Positions 8,291-16,262 of a DNA stretch of 64,000 nt are shown here, one piece after another. A program made the translations under genes and the position numbers. The number at the start of each line of letters is the position of its first letter. The first letter of the stretch is position 1. The DNA is from Flavobacterium sp. (GTDB taxonomy: Bacteria > Bacteroidota > Bacteroidia > Flavobacteriales > Flavobacteriaceae), in the NCBI RefSeq assembly GCF_027531905.1, contig NZ_JAPZSU010000025.1, positions 39,663-103,662 on the forward strand, given 5' to 3'. The notes beneath the pieces are model-generated. The model did not search any database and was not told where the DNA came from. It saw nothing but the letters and a program-made list of their open reading frames with translations.

Positions 8291-10012
8291 CTATTTTAAT
8301 GTAAAATATTCTGCCAATGGTCCTAAAGTCAATGCTGGGAAGAAAGATAAGGCTGCAATAATTGCGATTACGGCAAAAATCATCACACCAAAAATGGTAG
8401 TATCTGTTTTTAAAGTTCCCGCGCTTTCTGGAATGTATTTTTTATTAGCCAATAATCCTGCGATAGCCAAAGGTCCAATTATTGGAAGGAAACGGCTTAA
8501 CAACAACACTATTCCTGTAGTAATATTCCAAAACGGATTGTTATCTCCTAACCCTTCAAAACCAGAACCATTATTGGCCGCACTCGAAGTGAATTCATAA
8601 AGCATTTCGGAGAATCCGTGATGACCAGGATTATTCAACCAACCAGTAGCATTTCCGTTAAACCAATAGCCCATTGCGGTATCATTCGCCGCAAAATAAG
8701 TAGCCAAAGCAGTGCCTGATAAGATTAATAAAGGATGGAGAATGGCAATAAAAGCAGCAATTTTTACCTCTCTAGCTTCGATTTTCTTTCCTAAGAATTC
8801 AGGAGTTCGTCCTACCATTAATCCAGAAATGAATACTGCCAAAATTATAAAAACATAAAAATTCAACCATCCTACACCACAACCGCCATAAAAAGCATTG
8901 ACCATCATAGCCAATAATTGCATCGCCCCAGAAACTGGCATCGAACTATCGTGCATACTATTTACAGAACCTGTAGAAATCACAGTAGTGGCTATGCTCC
9001 AAAATCCAGAAATAGCAGTCCCAAAACGTACTTCCTTTCCTTCCATCGCACCGGTTGCTTGGGCAATTCCCATCTTTTCAATAGCTGGATTTCCGTTAAT
9101 TTCACTAATCATTGTTGGAATAACGAGTAGTAAGAAACCAACCGTCATCACTCCAAAAACGATATAAGAAAACTTCCTTTTATTGAGGAAAAAACCTAAA
9201 GCAAAAATCATTGCAAACGGAATAATTAACTGCGCCCACAATTCAACCGCATTGGTTAGATAAGTAGGATTCTCTAAGGGATGAGCCGAATTCGCTCCAA
9301 AAAAACCACCTCCATTTGTACCAATATGTTTGATACCAATAAATGCAGCAGCTGGACCACGAGAAACTTCAACAGTATCTCCTTGCAAAGTCATTATTTT
9401 ATCTTTCCCTTCAAATGTCATTGGAGTTCCACTAAATACAAGAACTACAGCAACAATAGCAGCAAGAGGTAATAAAATACGAGTACAACTTTTGATAAAA
9501 AAATTGTAAAAATTCCCTAGTTTATCTGTGCTTTTCTCTCTCATAGCCACAAAAACCATAGCAGCAGCAGCCATTCCTGTACCTGCAGAAACAAATTGCA
9601 AGAACATTAAAAATAGTTGTCCCAAATAAGAAAGCCCTGTTTCACCAGAATAGTGTTGCAGATTACAATTCACTACAAATGAAATGGCGGTATTAAAGGC
9701 CAAATCGGGCGACATAGATGGGTTTCCGTCTGGATTTAATGGCAAACTACCTTGGAAGAGTAGCACAAAAAAACAAAGGAAAAACCAAACCATATTCACG
9801 CTCAAAAGCGCTTTTAAATGTTGCTTCCAGTTCATTTCTTCAGTAGCGTTGATGCCACTTATTTTGAAAATAAATTTTTCAATAGGATTAAAAATGGCAT
9901 CAAGCATTGTTTTATCTCCCAAAAAAAATTTAGCTATATATCTTCCAACAGGAATAGCCAAAACAATAGTGAGGATAAAAATACTGATGACGCCAAAAAA
10001 TTCTGTGTTCAT
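8291..10012 (-). CDS. kdpA: Potassium-transporting ATPase subunit A
   Basis: 573 residues, about ten membrane segments; the K+-selective channel-like subunit of KdpFABC. The filter-type motifs include NTAISFVVNCNLQHYSGE, IKHIGTNGGGFFGANSAHP and TTVISTGSVNSMHDSSMP, and the C-terminal EFTSSAANNGSGFEGL, all KdpA hallmarks. The frame is open 90 bp further upstream but that part is translation of a TCACAT repeat tract (SHISHLTSHIS), so I start at the ATG giving MNTEFFGV. It lies 135 bp after kdpF; the gap is repeat DNA. Followed by kdpB after 90 bp. Confidence 0.96.
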   Translation of the reverse strand: MNTEFFGVISIFILTIVLAIPVGRYIAKFFLGDKTMLDAIFNPIEKFIFKISGINATEEMNWKQHLKALLSVNMVWFFLCFFVLLFQGSLPLNPDGNPSMSPDLAFNTAISFVVNCNLQHYSGETGLSYLGQLFLMFLQFVSAGTGMAAAAMVFVAMREKSTDKLGNFYNFFIKSCTRILLPLAAIVAVVLVFSGTPMTFEGKDKIMTLQGDTVEVSRGPAAAFIGIKHIGTNGGGFFGANSAHPLENPTYLTNAVELWAQLIIPFAMIFALGFFLNKRKFSYIVFGVMTVGFLLLVIPTMISEINGNPAIEKMGIAQATGAMEGKEVRFGTAISGFWSIATTVISTGSVNSMHDSSMPVSGAMQLLAMMVNAFYGGCGVGWLNFYVFIILAVFISGLMVGRTPEFLGKKIEAREVKIAAFIAILHPLLILSGTALATYFAANDTAMGYWFNGNATGWLNNPGHHGFSEMLYEFTSSAANNGSGFEGLGDNNPFWNITTGIVLLLSRFLPIIGPLAIAGLLANKKYIPESAGTLKTDTTIFGVMIFAVIAIIAALSFFPALTLGPLAEYFTLK

Positions 10013-10030
10013 ATTATGTGATTTGTTAAT

Positions 10031-10143
10031 TGTGAGACGTGAAATGTGAGATGTGAGATGTGAAATGTGAGATGTGAACTGAAATTTAGGTTTTGGTGCC
10101 AAGATATTCTTTCAACTTTTCACTTCTCACTAATTACATTTCA
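10031..10143. repeat. TGTGAGATGTGA tandem tract between kdpF and kdpA
   Basis: 10031-10078 is a tandem array of GTGAGA(T/C)GTGAAAT-like units on the plus strand; 10118-10143 carries the reverse version (TTTCACTTCTCACT, CATTTCACC). Degenerate versions of the same words occur in frame in kdpB at 7019-7066 and 7790-7849. Confidence 0.7.
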
Positions 10144-10147
10144 CCTA

Positions 10148-10225
10148 TTAAAATTTTTCGGGTTTAATTAGTACATAAACCAAATAACCGAATACGGCAA
10201 GTGCGACAATAAATAGTGCGGTCAT
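10148..10225 (-). CDS. kdpF: KdpF-like small subunit of the potassium pump
   Basis: A 25-codon gene encoding a single membrane helix that starts MTALFIVALAVFGYLVYVLI and ends with KPEKF. KdpF of E. coli is 29 residues, one helix, ends in a similar 'LLKPERF'-type tail, and stabilises the KdpFABC complex. Position immediately before kdpA fits. It begins 4 nt after the stop of a second small membrane ORF, implying translational coupling. Too short for routine gene callers. Confidence 0.85.
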   Translation of the reverse strand: MTALFIVALAVFGYLVYVLIKPEKF

Positions 10226-10229
10226 AATT

Positions 10230-10316
10230 TTAGATTTTTTCAAAGAATTCGACGGATTTAAAACAAAGCGCAAAGAGCAAAGCGCCTAAAGCGAGTAAAA
10301 GAATAGTATTTAACAT
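10230..10316 (-). CDS. 28-residue membrane peptide upstream of kdpF
   Basis: An ATG-initiated 28-codon ORF, one hydrophobic helix (begins MLNTILLLALGALLFALCFK, ends in an EFFEKI tail). Its stop is 4 nt before the kdpF ATG. I do not recognise a named family, though I have the impression that similar peptides precede kdpF in other flavobacteria. It might be a second KdpF-like accessory subunit. Coding potential is supported by the tight spacing and the clean helix followed by charged tail; there is no experimental support in the sequence itself. Confidence 0.6.
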   Translation of the reverse strand: MLNTILLLALGALLFALCFKSVEFFEKI

Positions 10317-10455
10317 AAGATTTAAGATATTAGAATTTAGATTTAAGATTATTAAGAGATAATTGATTTAGAATTAGCGACTTAACCTTGTTTCCAAATA
10401 ATGGTTTATAGTTTTTAGTCTTTTATCTATATTCTATCATCTTATTCTCTTTTTT
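10317..10455. other. Gap with AGATTTAAGAT-type simple repeats
   Basis: The gap between the 93-residue gene and the small membrane peptide contains imperfect repeats of (A)GATTTAAGAT / AGAATTTAG (10320-10352) and A/T-rich sequence ending in a T-run after 10440. No gene or convincing promoter is visible. Confidence 0.4.
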
Positions 10456-10737
10456 TTAAACGCCTGAGGTATTGATTTGTTTAACATATTCCGCTTTTAA
10501 CAGTGGCGGAAAAAAGTTCGAGATACTGCAATGACGCAGTTCCATAAACTGAGAAATAGAAAATACATAGACATTTGTAATAGCATTTTGGGTTTCTTTC
10601 GTTCCTGAAACAAAAAGAGATTCTGCCACCGAAAGGCATTTTTTAGCTCTGGTAATATTTCCTAAAATGATAGCCGTTTTGGTAATCGCTGCGAAACGTT
10701 CGGCTTGTTTGTATACATTGGTAATCTGATTTTTCAT
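10456..10737 (-). CDS. Conserved small protein at the head of the kdp operon
   Basis: A 93-residue soluble, mostly helical protein (KNQITNVYKQAERFAAITK, RAKKCLSVAESLF, NVYVFSISQFMELRHCSI). It resembles a short conserved protein that precedes kdp genes in flavobacteria, possibly DUF7674; that family name is from memory and uncertain. No catalytic motif is visible. It is the first gene after a candidate sigma-54 promoter (10757-10772), so it should be induced together with the pump. A role in pump regulation is a guess from position only. Confidence 0.75.
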   Translation of the reverse strand: MKNQITNVYKQAERFAAITKTAIILGNITRAKKCLSVAESLFVSGTKETQNAITNVYVFSISQFMELRHCSISNFFPPLLKAEYVKQINTSGV

Positions 10738-10756
10738 AACAATGATTTTTATGTTG

Positions 10757-10772
10757 TGCTGTGCTTATGCCA
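10757..10772 (-). promoter_or_regulatory. Candidate sigma-54 (-24/-12) promoter of the kdp operon
   Basis: Minus strand TGGCATAAGCACAGCA: GG and GC separated by exactly 10 nt, as sigma-54 requires, with TGGCA at -24 and GCA at -12. The expected start would be near 10746, ~9 nt before the first ATG. The gene for a sigma-54 activator lies immediately upstream. The short leader is a weakness. Confidence 0.5.
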
Positions 10773-10852
10773 AAAGTTGTTCCGAAAAAACACCAAACAC
10801 TCTAAAACATTGTTAACAAAAGGATTGCGAAAAATACCTTGTAATAGGGCAT

Positions 10853-10882
10853 AAAAAAAGCCTATCAAAATGATAAGCTTTT
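10853..10882 (-). terminator. Rho-independent terminator-like hairpin after the 54-residue gene
   Basis: Minus strand AAGCTTATCA-tttt-GATAGGCTT followed by a T-run. It would separate the small gene pair from the kdp operon promoter. Confidence 0.6.
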
Positions 10883-10921
10883 CTCAAAACGATACGTTTT
10901 TATTTAATATTTTACATGGAA

Positions 10922-11086
10922 TTATTTTGATAACTCCTTATTCGTTTTCTTTTTTAATGATTTTGATTTTGCATTTTTTTGCTTTTCGATATTCATTATT
11001 TTTCTGAACTCAATAAGTTCCTCCTCGCTCCAGGGTTCTGATTTTATAGAAAAATCAATTTCTTTAGGTTCTTTAATTATATTCAT
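10922..11086 (-). CDS. Small charged protein of 54 residues, partner of the broken upstream gene
   Basis: An ATG ORF 2 nt after the stop of the pseudogene at 11089-11292. It begins MNIIKEPKEIDFSIKSEPWS, has SEEELIEFRKIM and a Lys-rich C-terminus. Similar short 'EPWSEEEL..FR..I' proteins accompany an acetyltransferase-like hypothetical protein in other Bacteroidota (recollection, not searched). Function unknown. A terminator-like hairpin follows it. It may be a leftover of a two-gene unit whose first gene has been deleted internally. Confidence 0.6.
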   Translation of the reverse strand: MNIIKEPKEIDFSIKSEPWSEEELIEFRKIMNIEKQKNAKSKSLKKKTNKELSK

Positions 11087-11088
11087 CT

Positions 11089-11292
11089 TTAGTAATTTTT
11101 AAAATAATGATTAACTAATTTCATGGCTGCTTTAGTTTCAATATACATTCTTAAACCTCTAAAATGAGTCGCAAACTGAGTTTCTTGATTAACAATTAAG
11201 GTGTCGAAAACTTCGGCTATTATTGTATTTTAAATCGAGTTTGTCAACTTATCGATAACAAAATCAAGCGGTTTCTTATCTGCTTCAAACAT
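11089..11292 (-). pseudogene. Internally deleted remnant of a Bacteroidota conserved protein
   Basis: The start reads MFEADKKPLDFVIDKLTNSI and then a TAA. After a one-base shift the frame continues NTIIAEVFDTLIVNQETQF and then RGLRMYIETKAAMKLVNHYF to a stop. The first and last blocks are the two ends of a family (usually ~170-190 residues, 'PLDFVIDKLTNSI ... MFIETKAALKLVNQYF') that I recall from flavobacteria; the middle ~100 codons are gone. This looks like an internal deletion with frameshift, so I call it a pseudogene. Its 3' end is 2 nt from the 54-residue gene. Confidence 0.65.
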
Positions 11293-11326
11293 AAAACTAA
11301 TTTACAAAATTAAATTCAAAATAAAC

Positions 11327-12667
11327 CTAGTGAATATTGTATTCGTCCAATTTACGGTAGAGCGTAGCAATTCCAATTTCGAGTAACCTAGCAGCTTCTG
11401 CTTTGTTGCCTTTGGTGTAAGCTAATACTTTTTGAATGTGCCCTTTTTCGATGGTTTGCATGGCCAAAGCCGAAGTACTTTTATTAGAATGTTCTTGCTG
11501 ATGTTGAATTTCATAAGGTAAAACGTCTTGAGTGAGAGTGTCACCATTGACCAAAATCACCGAACGCTCAATCACGTTTTTCAATTCGCGAATATTCCCT
11601 GGCCATTGGTATTCCTCTAATTTTTGGATAAAATCGGCACCAATAAGTAGCTTTTTCTTGTTGGTTTTTTCAGCAAACTGCGCCACAAAAAAGGAGGTTA
11701 AAACGGTAATATCTTTTACTCTCTCTCGCAAGGGCGGAAGGTGAATTTCAAAAATATTCAATCGGAAATACAAATCCGAACGAAAATGATGCGCTTCACT
11801 TTCTTGTTTCAAATCGCGATTGGTTGCCGTAATCAACCTGAAATTAGATTTTCTTGGAGTAGTTTCGCCCAAAGGAATGTATTCATTGGTTTCTAAAACA
11901 CGTAATAATTTGGCTTGCAACTCGAGTGGCATTTCGCCTATTTCGTCCAAAAATAGTGTACCATCATTGGCTTCTTCAATGAATCCTTTTTTATCTTTTA
12001 GTGCACCCGTAAAAGCACCTTGTTTATGACCGAACAACTCGCTTTCTAAAATTTCTTTACTAAAAGTACTGCAATTTAATGCTACAAAGGATTTGCCTAC
12101 TCTGGTACTGTTTTCGTGAATGGCTTGTGCAAAAACTTCTTTCCCTGTCCCCGTTTCGCCGGTTAACAAAACGGTAGAATCGGTTTGAGCTACTTTTTTG
12201 GCTAAATCAATCACTTGCTCCAAGCCTTTAGATTTTCCAAGAATCGATTCAAAAGAAAATTGTGCTCCTATGCGTTGTTCGAGTTGTCGCACTTTTTTCT
12301 GTAGTTGCACTTTTTCTAGGGCTTTGTACAATAGCGGAATAATTTTATCATTATCATCGCCTTTGACGATATAATCAAAAGCACCGTTTTTCATCGCTTG
12401 CACCCCATCGGCAATATTGCCATAAGCAGTGAGCAAAATAACTTCGACTAATGGGTCTGCCTTTTTTAATTGAGGTACAAAATCGACTCCGCTCCCATCG
12501 GGTAATTTGACATCGCACAGCACCACATCAAGATCATTTTGCTCTACTTTTTTCAAGCCTGATTTTAAATCTCCAGCTTCTAGAACGTCAAAATTTTCAG
12601 CTTTTATGATGCGAGCGAGTAAACCACGTAGTTTTTCTTCGTCGTCTATGATTAGAATTTTTTTCAA
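11327..12667 (-). CDS. Sigma-54-dependent response regulator (NtrC type) of the kdp locus
   Basis: 446 residues: receiver domain (1-~120) with Asp52 in LCDVKLPDG, AAA+ domain (~140-370) with Walker A GETGTGKE (170-177), the sigma-54 contact loop GAFTGA (218-223), Walker B FLDEIGE and R-finger region, and a Fis-type helix-turn-helix at the C-terminus (NKAEAARLLEIGIATLYRKL). In E. coli kdp is controlled by KdpE, an OmpR-type regulator with no sigma-54 contact. The absence of any KdpE and the location here argue that this activator controls kdp through the candidate promoter at 10757-10772. The TAATTTTG box at 12690-12697 would drive it. Confidence 0.93.
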   Translation of the reverse strand: MKKILIIDDEEKLRGLLARIIKAENFDVLEAGDLKSGLKKVEQNDLDVVLCDVKLPDGSGVDFVPQLKKADPLVEVILLTAYGNIADGVQAMKNGAFDYIVKGDDNDKIIPLLYKALEKVQLQKKVRQLEQRIGAQFSFESILGKSKGLEQVIDLAKKVAQTDSTVLLTGETGTGKEVFAQAIHENSTRVGKSFVALNCSTFSKEILESELFGHKQGAFTGALKDKKGFIEEANDGTLFLDEIGEMPLELQAKLLRVLETNEYIPLGETTPRKSNFRLITATNRDLKQESEAHHFRSDLYFRLNIFEIHLPPLRERVKDITVLTSFFVAQFAEKTNKKKLLIGADFIQKLEEYQWPGNIRELKNVIERSVILVNGDTLTQDVLPYEIQHQQEHSNKSTSALAMQTIEKGHIQKVLAYTKGNKAEAARLLEIGIATLYRKLDEYNIH

Positions 12668-12689
12668 AATAGGTAGTGAATTAAAAAAG

Positions 12690-12697
12690 CAAAATTA
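12690..12697 (-). promoter_or_regulatory. Flavobacterial -7 box for the sigma-54-type regulator
   Basis: TAATTTTG on the minus strand matches the flavobacterial housekeeping -7 consensus TAnnTTTG, ~22 bp before the ATG at 12667. No clear -33 TTG at the best distance. Confidence 0.45.
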
Positions 12698-12703
12698 CTG
12701 TAT

Positions 12704-13135
12704 TTACTTTCGTCTTGTATCGATAATCGCTACAATTTTCCATTGGCCATTGTCTTTATACAACGTAAAAACATTGACACCCGAATGGCTTTTTTTTCCA
12801 TCGACATAAAATTCATAAGGCGTCCAATCGATAGCCATAGTGCCATCAATATGAATCGTATGGCTTAACAAGCGCTCTTCAAACTGCATTGTCGCAGGAA
12901 TAGAAGCAATGGATTTATAAAATTTTGATGCCGTGTCTGTAGAAAATTGGCTGCCTTTCGCATTCTCTGCTATTGATTGCAAACCCATTTTATCCGAACA
13001 CACTTTTTGAATCGCAATAGAATCTCTAGAATGAAATCCCTTGAAAAAAGTCTCAATCGTATGTTGTACTTCCAAATTTTGAGCTTGGGTAGTCATTCCG
13101 AACAACACCAACATTCCTAGAATAATTTTTCTCAT
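12704..13135 (-). CDS. Secreted NTF2/SnoaL-like protein
   Basis: 143 residues with a signal peptide (MRKIILGMLVLFGMTTQAQ) and a single NTF2-like (SnoaL / DUF4440) domain: an N-terminal helix HTIETFFKGFHSRDS, then strands ending in VNVFTLYKDNGQWKIVAIID, the usual C-terminal strand pair. Such proteins are small ligand-binding or catalytic pockets and their functions are rarely known. It is on the same strand as the regulator 36 bp downstream and could be cotranscribed with it, though that gene has its own -7 box inside the gap. Confidence 0.82.
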   Translation of the reverse strand: MRKIILGMLVLFGMTTQAQNLEVQHTIETFFKGFHSRDSIAIQKVCSDKMGLQSIAENAKGSQFSTDTASKFYKSIASIPATMQFEERLLSHTIHIDGTMAIDWTPYEFYVDGKKSHSGVNVFTLYKDNGQWKIVAIIDTRRK

Positions 13136-13314
13136 ACCAATTTTATTTATAACGTTTTAAATCTCCTAATACTCATTTTAAGAGATGAAGATTAAAGAGT
13201 AGTAAAATAAGAAAATAAAAAAGGATTTAAGAAATCTACCTCCTTTTAAATAAAGACAGCTTATAAGAAAAAATATAAAAACAATATCGTACTGCTAAAC
13301 CTATACAATTTTAG

Positions 13315-13322
13315 TACTTTTG
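13315..13322 (+). promoter_or_regulatory. Flavobacterial -7 box for panB
   Basis: TACTTTTG matches TAnnTTTG, 24 bp before the panB ATG at 13347. Confidence 0.55.
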
Positions 13323-13346
13323 CACCCTAAAATTAAACATAAAGGT

Positions 13347-14165
13347 ATGTCAGTAGCCAAAAAAGATTACAAAAGAATTACGACCAAATCCTTAATTGAG
13401 ATGAAAGCCAATGGTGAAAAAATCTCAATGCTTACGGCTTATGATTACACTATGGCCAAAATAGTAGATACTGCGGGTATCGATGTTATTTTAGTGGGGG
13501 ATTCAGCTTCCAATGTGATGGCAGGTCACGAAACTACTTTGCCTATTACGTTAGACCAAATGATTTATCACGCTTCTTCTGTTGTTAGAGCGGTAGAAAG
13601 AGCTTTGGTAGTTGTAGATTTACCATTTGGTAGTTATCAATCCGACCCAAAAGAAGCGCTGCGTTCTTCTATCCGAATTATGAAAGAAAGTGGCGGACAC
13701 GCTGTAAAATTAGAAGGAGGAAAAGAAATAAAAGAATCCATAAAGAAAATATTGAATGCTGGGATTCCAGTAATGGGACACTTGGGTTTAACTCCACAAT
13801 CTATCTATAAATTTGGAACGTATACGGTAAGAGCCAAAGAAGAAGCTGAAGCTGAAAAATTAATCGAAGATGCTCAAATGCTAGAAAAATTAGGTTGTTT
13901 TGCTTTGGTACTTGAAAAAATACCAGCGCACTTAGCCGAAAAAGTAGCTAAAAGTATTTCTATCCCTGTTATCGGAATTGGTGCTGGTGGTGGCGTTGAC
14001 GGTCAAGTATTAGTAATTCACGATATGTTAGGAATGAACAACGAATTCAGTCCACGATTCTTACGTCGTTATTTGAATTTGTATGAGCAAATGACCACCG
14101 CTATCGGTAGCTATGTCGCCGATGTTAAGTCAAAAGATTTCCCTAACGCTAACGAACAGTACTAA
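13347..14165 (+). CDS. panB: 3-methyl-2-oxobutanoate hydroxymethyltransferase
   Basis: 272 residues; transfers a hydroxymethyl group from methylenetetrahydrofolate to 2-oxoisovalerate to make ketopantoate, the first committed step to pantothenate and CoA. Seen: [15 protein letters not shown], the metal site [43 protein letters not shown], and the C-terminal [16 protein letters not shown](I)HDMLG. I start at ATG 13347 ([10 protein letters not shown]) rather than an upstream in-frame ATG at 13320, which overlaps the promoter box. An RluA-type gene follows 6 bp later. Confidence 0.97.
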   Translation: MSVAKKDYKRITTKSLIEMKANGEKISMLTAYDYTMAKIVDTAGIDVILVGDSASNVMAGHETTLPITLDQMIYHASSVVRAVERALVVVDLPFGSYQSDPKEALRSSIRIMKESGGHAVKLEGGKEIKESIKKILNAGIPVMGHLGLTPQSIYKFGTYTVRAKEEAEAEKLIEDAQMLEKLGCFALVLEKIPAHLAEKVAKSISIPVIGIGAGGGVDGQVLVIHDMLGMNNEFSPRFLRRYLNLYEQMTTAIGSYVADVKSKDFPNANEQY

Positions 14166-14171
14166 GTCCAA

Positions 14172-14861
14172 ATGAAAATTATCTCTACCAAAAACAATCT
14201 TCAAGTCCTTCACGAAGACAATCATTTGATTGTAGTGAACAAACGAGTGGGCGATTTGGTACAAGGAGATAAAACAGGCGACAAACCGCTTTCGGAAGTA
14301 GTCAAAGAATACCTTAAAGAAAAATACAACAAACCTGGAGAAGTATTTCTAGGTATTGTTCATCGGTTAGACAGACCTACTACAGGAATCGTAGTTTTTG
14401 CTAGAACCAGCAAAGCTTTGACCCGAATGAATGAACTATTTAGCAACCGAGAAACTAAAAAAACCTATTGGGCTGTGGTTAAAAACAAACCCGAAAAACC
14501 GCAAGCCCAATTGGTTCATTACCTCAAAAGAAACGAGAAAAATAACACTTCAAAAGCACATAGCAAAGAAGTTCCTGATAGTAAATTGGCGAGTTTGGAT
14601 TATACCATTATCAAAGAACTTACGAACTATTTTGCTTTAGAAATCAATCTTCACACTGGGAGACATCACCAAATTAGAGCGCAATTAGCTGCAATAAATT
14701 GTCCAATAAAAGGCGATTTGAAATATGGTTTTGACCGAAGCAATCCTGATGGTGGCATTCATTTACACGCGAGAAAATTGGTCTTTGTTCATCCCGTTTC
14801 AAAAGAACCCTTATCAATTACAGCACCCGTTCCAGACGATGTTATTTGGAAAGCGATTTGA
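14172..14861 (+). CDS. RluA-family RNA pseudouridine synthase
   Basis: 229 residues with the RluA catalytic motif GIVHRLDRPTTGIVVFAR, where the Asp is the nucleophile, plus the C-terminal LEINLHTGRHHQIRAQLA and GDLKYG blocks. There is no N-terminal S4 domain, so it is of the short RluA/TruC-like type. It converts particular uridines in rRNA or tRNA to pseudouridine; the exact target cannot be told. Starts 6 bp after panB, on one transcript. Confidence 0.93.
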   Translation: MKIISTKNNLQVLHEDNHLIVVNKRVGDLVQGDKTGDKPLSEVVKEYLKEKYNKPGEVFLGIVHRLDRPTTGIVVFARTSKALTRMNELFSNRETKKTYWAVVKNKPEKPQAQLVHYLKRNEKNNTSKAHSKEVPDSKLASLDYTIIKELTNYFALEINLHTGRHHQIRAQLAAINCPIKGDLKYGFDRSNPDGGIHLHARKLVFVHPVSKEPLSITAPVPDDVIWKAI

Positions 14862-14927
14862 TTTTTGTAAAAAAAATTCTTTTTTTCAGTTTTTAAAAAT
14901 TAACTTGCAGTTCCTAATTTTATCGCT

Positions 14928-16262
14928 ATGGAAATGAATTACAAAACCAGTGTAGCTTTTAGAAAAGAAACCTTAGTAAAACTACTCAATACTATTGTGT
15001 TACTAGAAGACGAAATTGTACAAGCGCTTTATGCTGATTTCAAAAAACCTGCCTTTGAAGCCGTTTTGACCGAAACTAATTACGTCATTACAGAATTGAA
15101 AGACACCATAAAAAACTTGCATCGATGGGCAAAACCAGAAAGAATATGGCCTTCTATTTTAAATTTCCCGTCAACTGATTATATTCTAAGAGAACCTTAC
15201 GGGAAAGTATTAATTATTACCCCTTGGAACTATCCTTTTCAATTAGCGCTTTGCCCTTTGGTTTCCGCTGTAGCCGCAGGGAATCAGGTGGTGGTAAAAC
15301 CTTCGGAATTGACGCCAAACACAACGGCAATAATCAGCAAAATCATTGAAAAAGTATTTCATGCAAACCATGTAAAAGTAGAAAATGGAGGCGTAGAAGT
15401 AGCTCAAAAACTCTTGTCGCAACGCTGGGATTATATCTTTTTTACAGGAAGTGTAGCCGTTGGCAAAATTGTTGCCAAAGCTGCTGCCGAACATTTAACC
15501 CCGGTAACTTTAGAATTAGGCGGAAAAAATCCTTGTATCATTGATGAAACGGCAAATTTAAAGTTAGCCGCCAAACGAATTGTTTGGGGCAAATTCATCA
15601 ATGCTGGACAAACATGCATTGCTCCAGATTATATTTTGATACAAAAAGACATGAAAAGTCACTTTGTTGATTATATGAAAGCTGAATTACAAAATGCCTA
15701 CGGAGAAGAACCAAAAAATTCTCCTGATTTGGCCAGAATAATTAACCAAAAAAATTGGCAGCGATTGGTCAATAAGATTGACTCTCACAAAGTGCTGATT
15801 GGTGGTGAATCGGATATTGAGGATTGCTACATTGCTCCTACCCTTATTGAAGAAAATTCATTGGATAGTTTAATCATGCAGGATGAGATCTTTGGCCCTT
15901 TACTGCCATTGTTGACCTATGAAGATCCTAAAGAAATTGACGCTATAATTGCACGCTATGAAAAACCATTGGCGCTTTATGTATTTACGGAGAACAAAAC
16001 TTTTGGAAAAGAAATCATGAAAAAATATGCTTTTGGTGGCGGATGCATCAATGATACCGTAGTACACTTTTCTAACCAAAGACTTCCGTTTGGTGGTGTA
16101 GGCCACAGCGGAATTGGAGCGTATCACGGCCGATTAAGTTTTGATGTTTTTTCACACAAAAAAGGAATCGTTAAAAAAGCCAACTGGCTCGACTTGCCAA
16201 TGCGATATGCTCCTTACAAAGACAAATTACAATCCGTAAAAAAAATGCTACAATGGCTATAG
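14928..16262 (+). CDS. Aldehyde dehydrogenase (class-3-like)
   Basis: 444 residues of the ALDH superfamily, oxidising an aldehyde to the acid with NAD(P)+. Visible: ITPWNYPFQLAL, VVVKPSELTP, FTGSVAVGK (nucleotide binding), catalytic Glu197 in TLELGGKNP and catalytic Cys230 in INAGQTCIAPDY, and the late EIFGPLLP and LPFGGVGHSGIG. The lack of ~50 N-terminal residues versus ALDH class 1/2 and a C-terminal hydrophobic tail are as in fatty-aldehyde-type class 3 enzymes; the substrate is not known. It overlaps the nitroreductase start by 10 bp. Confidence 0.94.
   Translation: MEMNYKTSVAFRKETLVKLLNTIVLLEDEIVQALYADFKKPAFEAVLTETNYVITELKDTIKNLHRWAKPERIWPSILNFPSTDYILREPYGKVLIITPWNYPFQLALCPLVSAVAAGNQVVVKPSELTPNTTAIISKIIEKVFHANHVKVENGGVEVAQKLLSQRWDYIFFTGSVAVGKIVAKAAAEHLTPVTLELGGKNPCIIDETANLKLAAKRIVWGKFINAGQTCIAPDYILIQKDMKSHFVDYMKAELQNAYGEEPKNSPDLARIINQKNWQRLVNKIDSHKVLIGGESDIEDCYIAPTLIEENSLDSLIMQDEIFGPLLPLLTYEDPKEIDAIIARYEKPLALYVFTENKTFGKEIMKKYAFGGGCINDTVVHFSNQRLPFGGVGHSGIGAYHGRLSFDVFSHKKGIVKKANWLDLPMRYAPYKDKLQSVKKMLQWL

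Noticed and set aside
10013..10102. N-terminal extension of KdpA
   Set aside because: The extra 30 codons are translation of the TCACAT repeat tract (SHISHLTSHIS).
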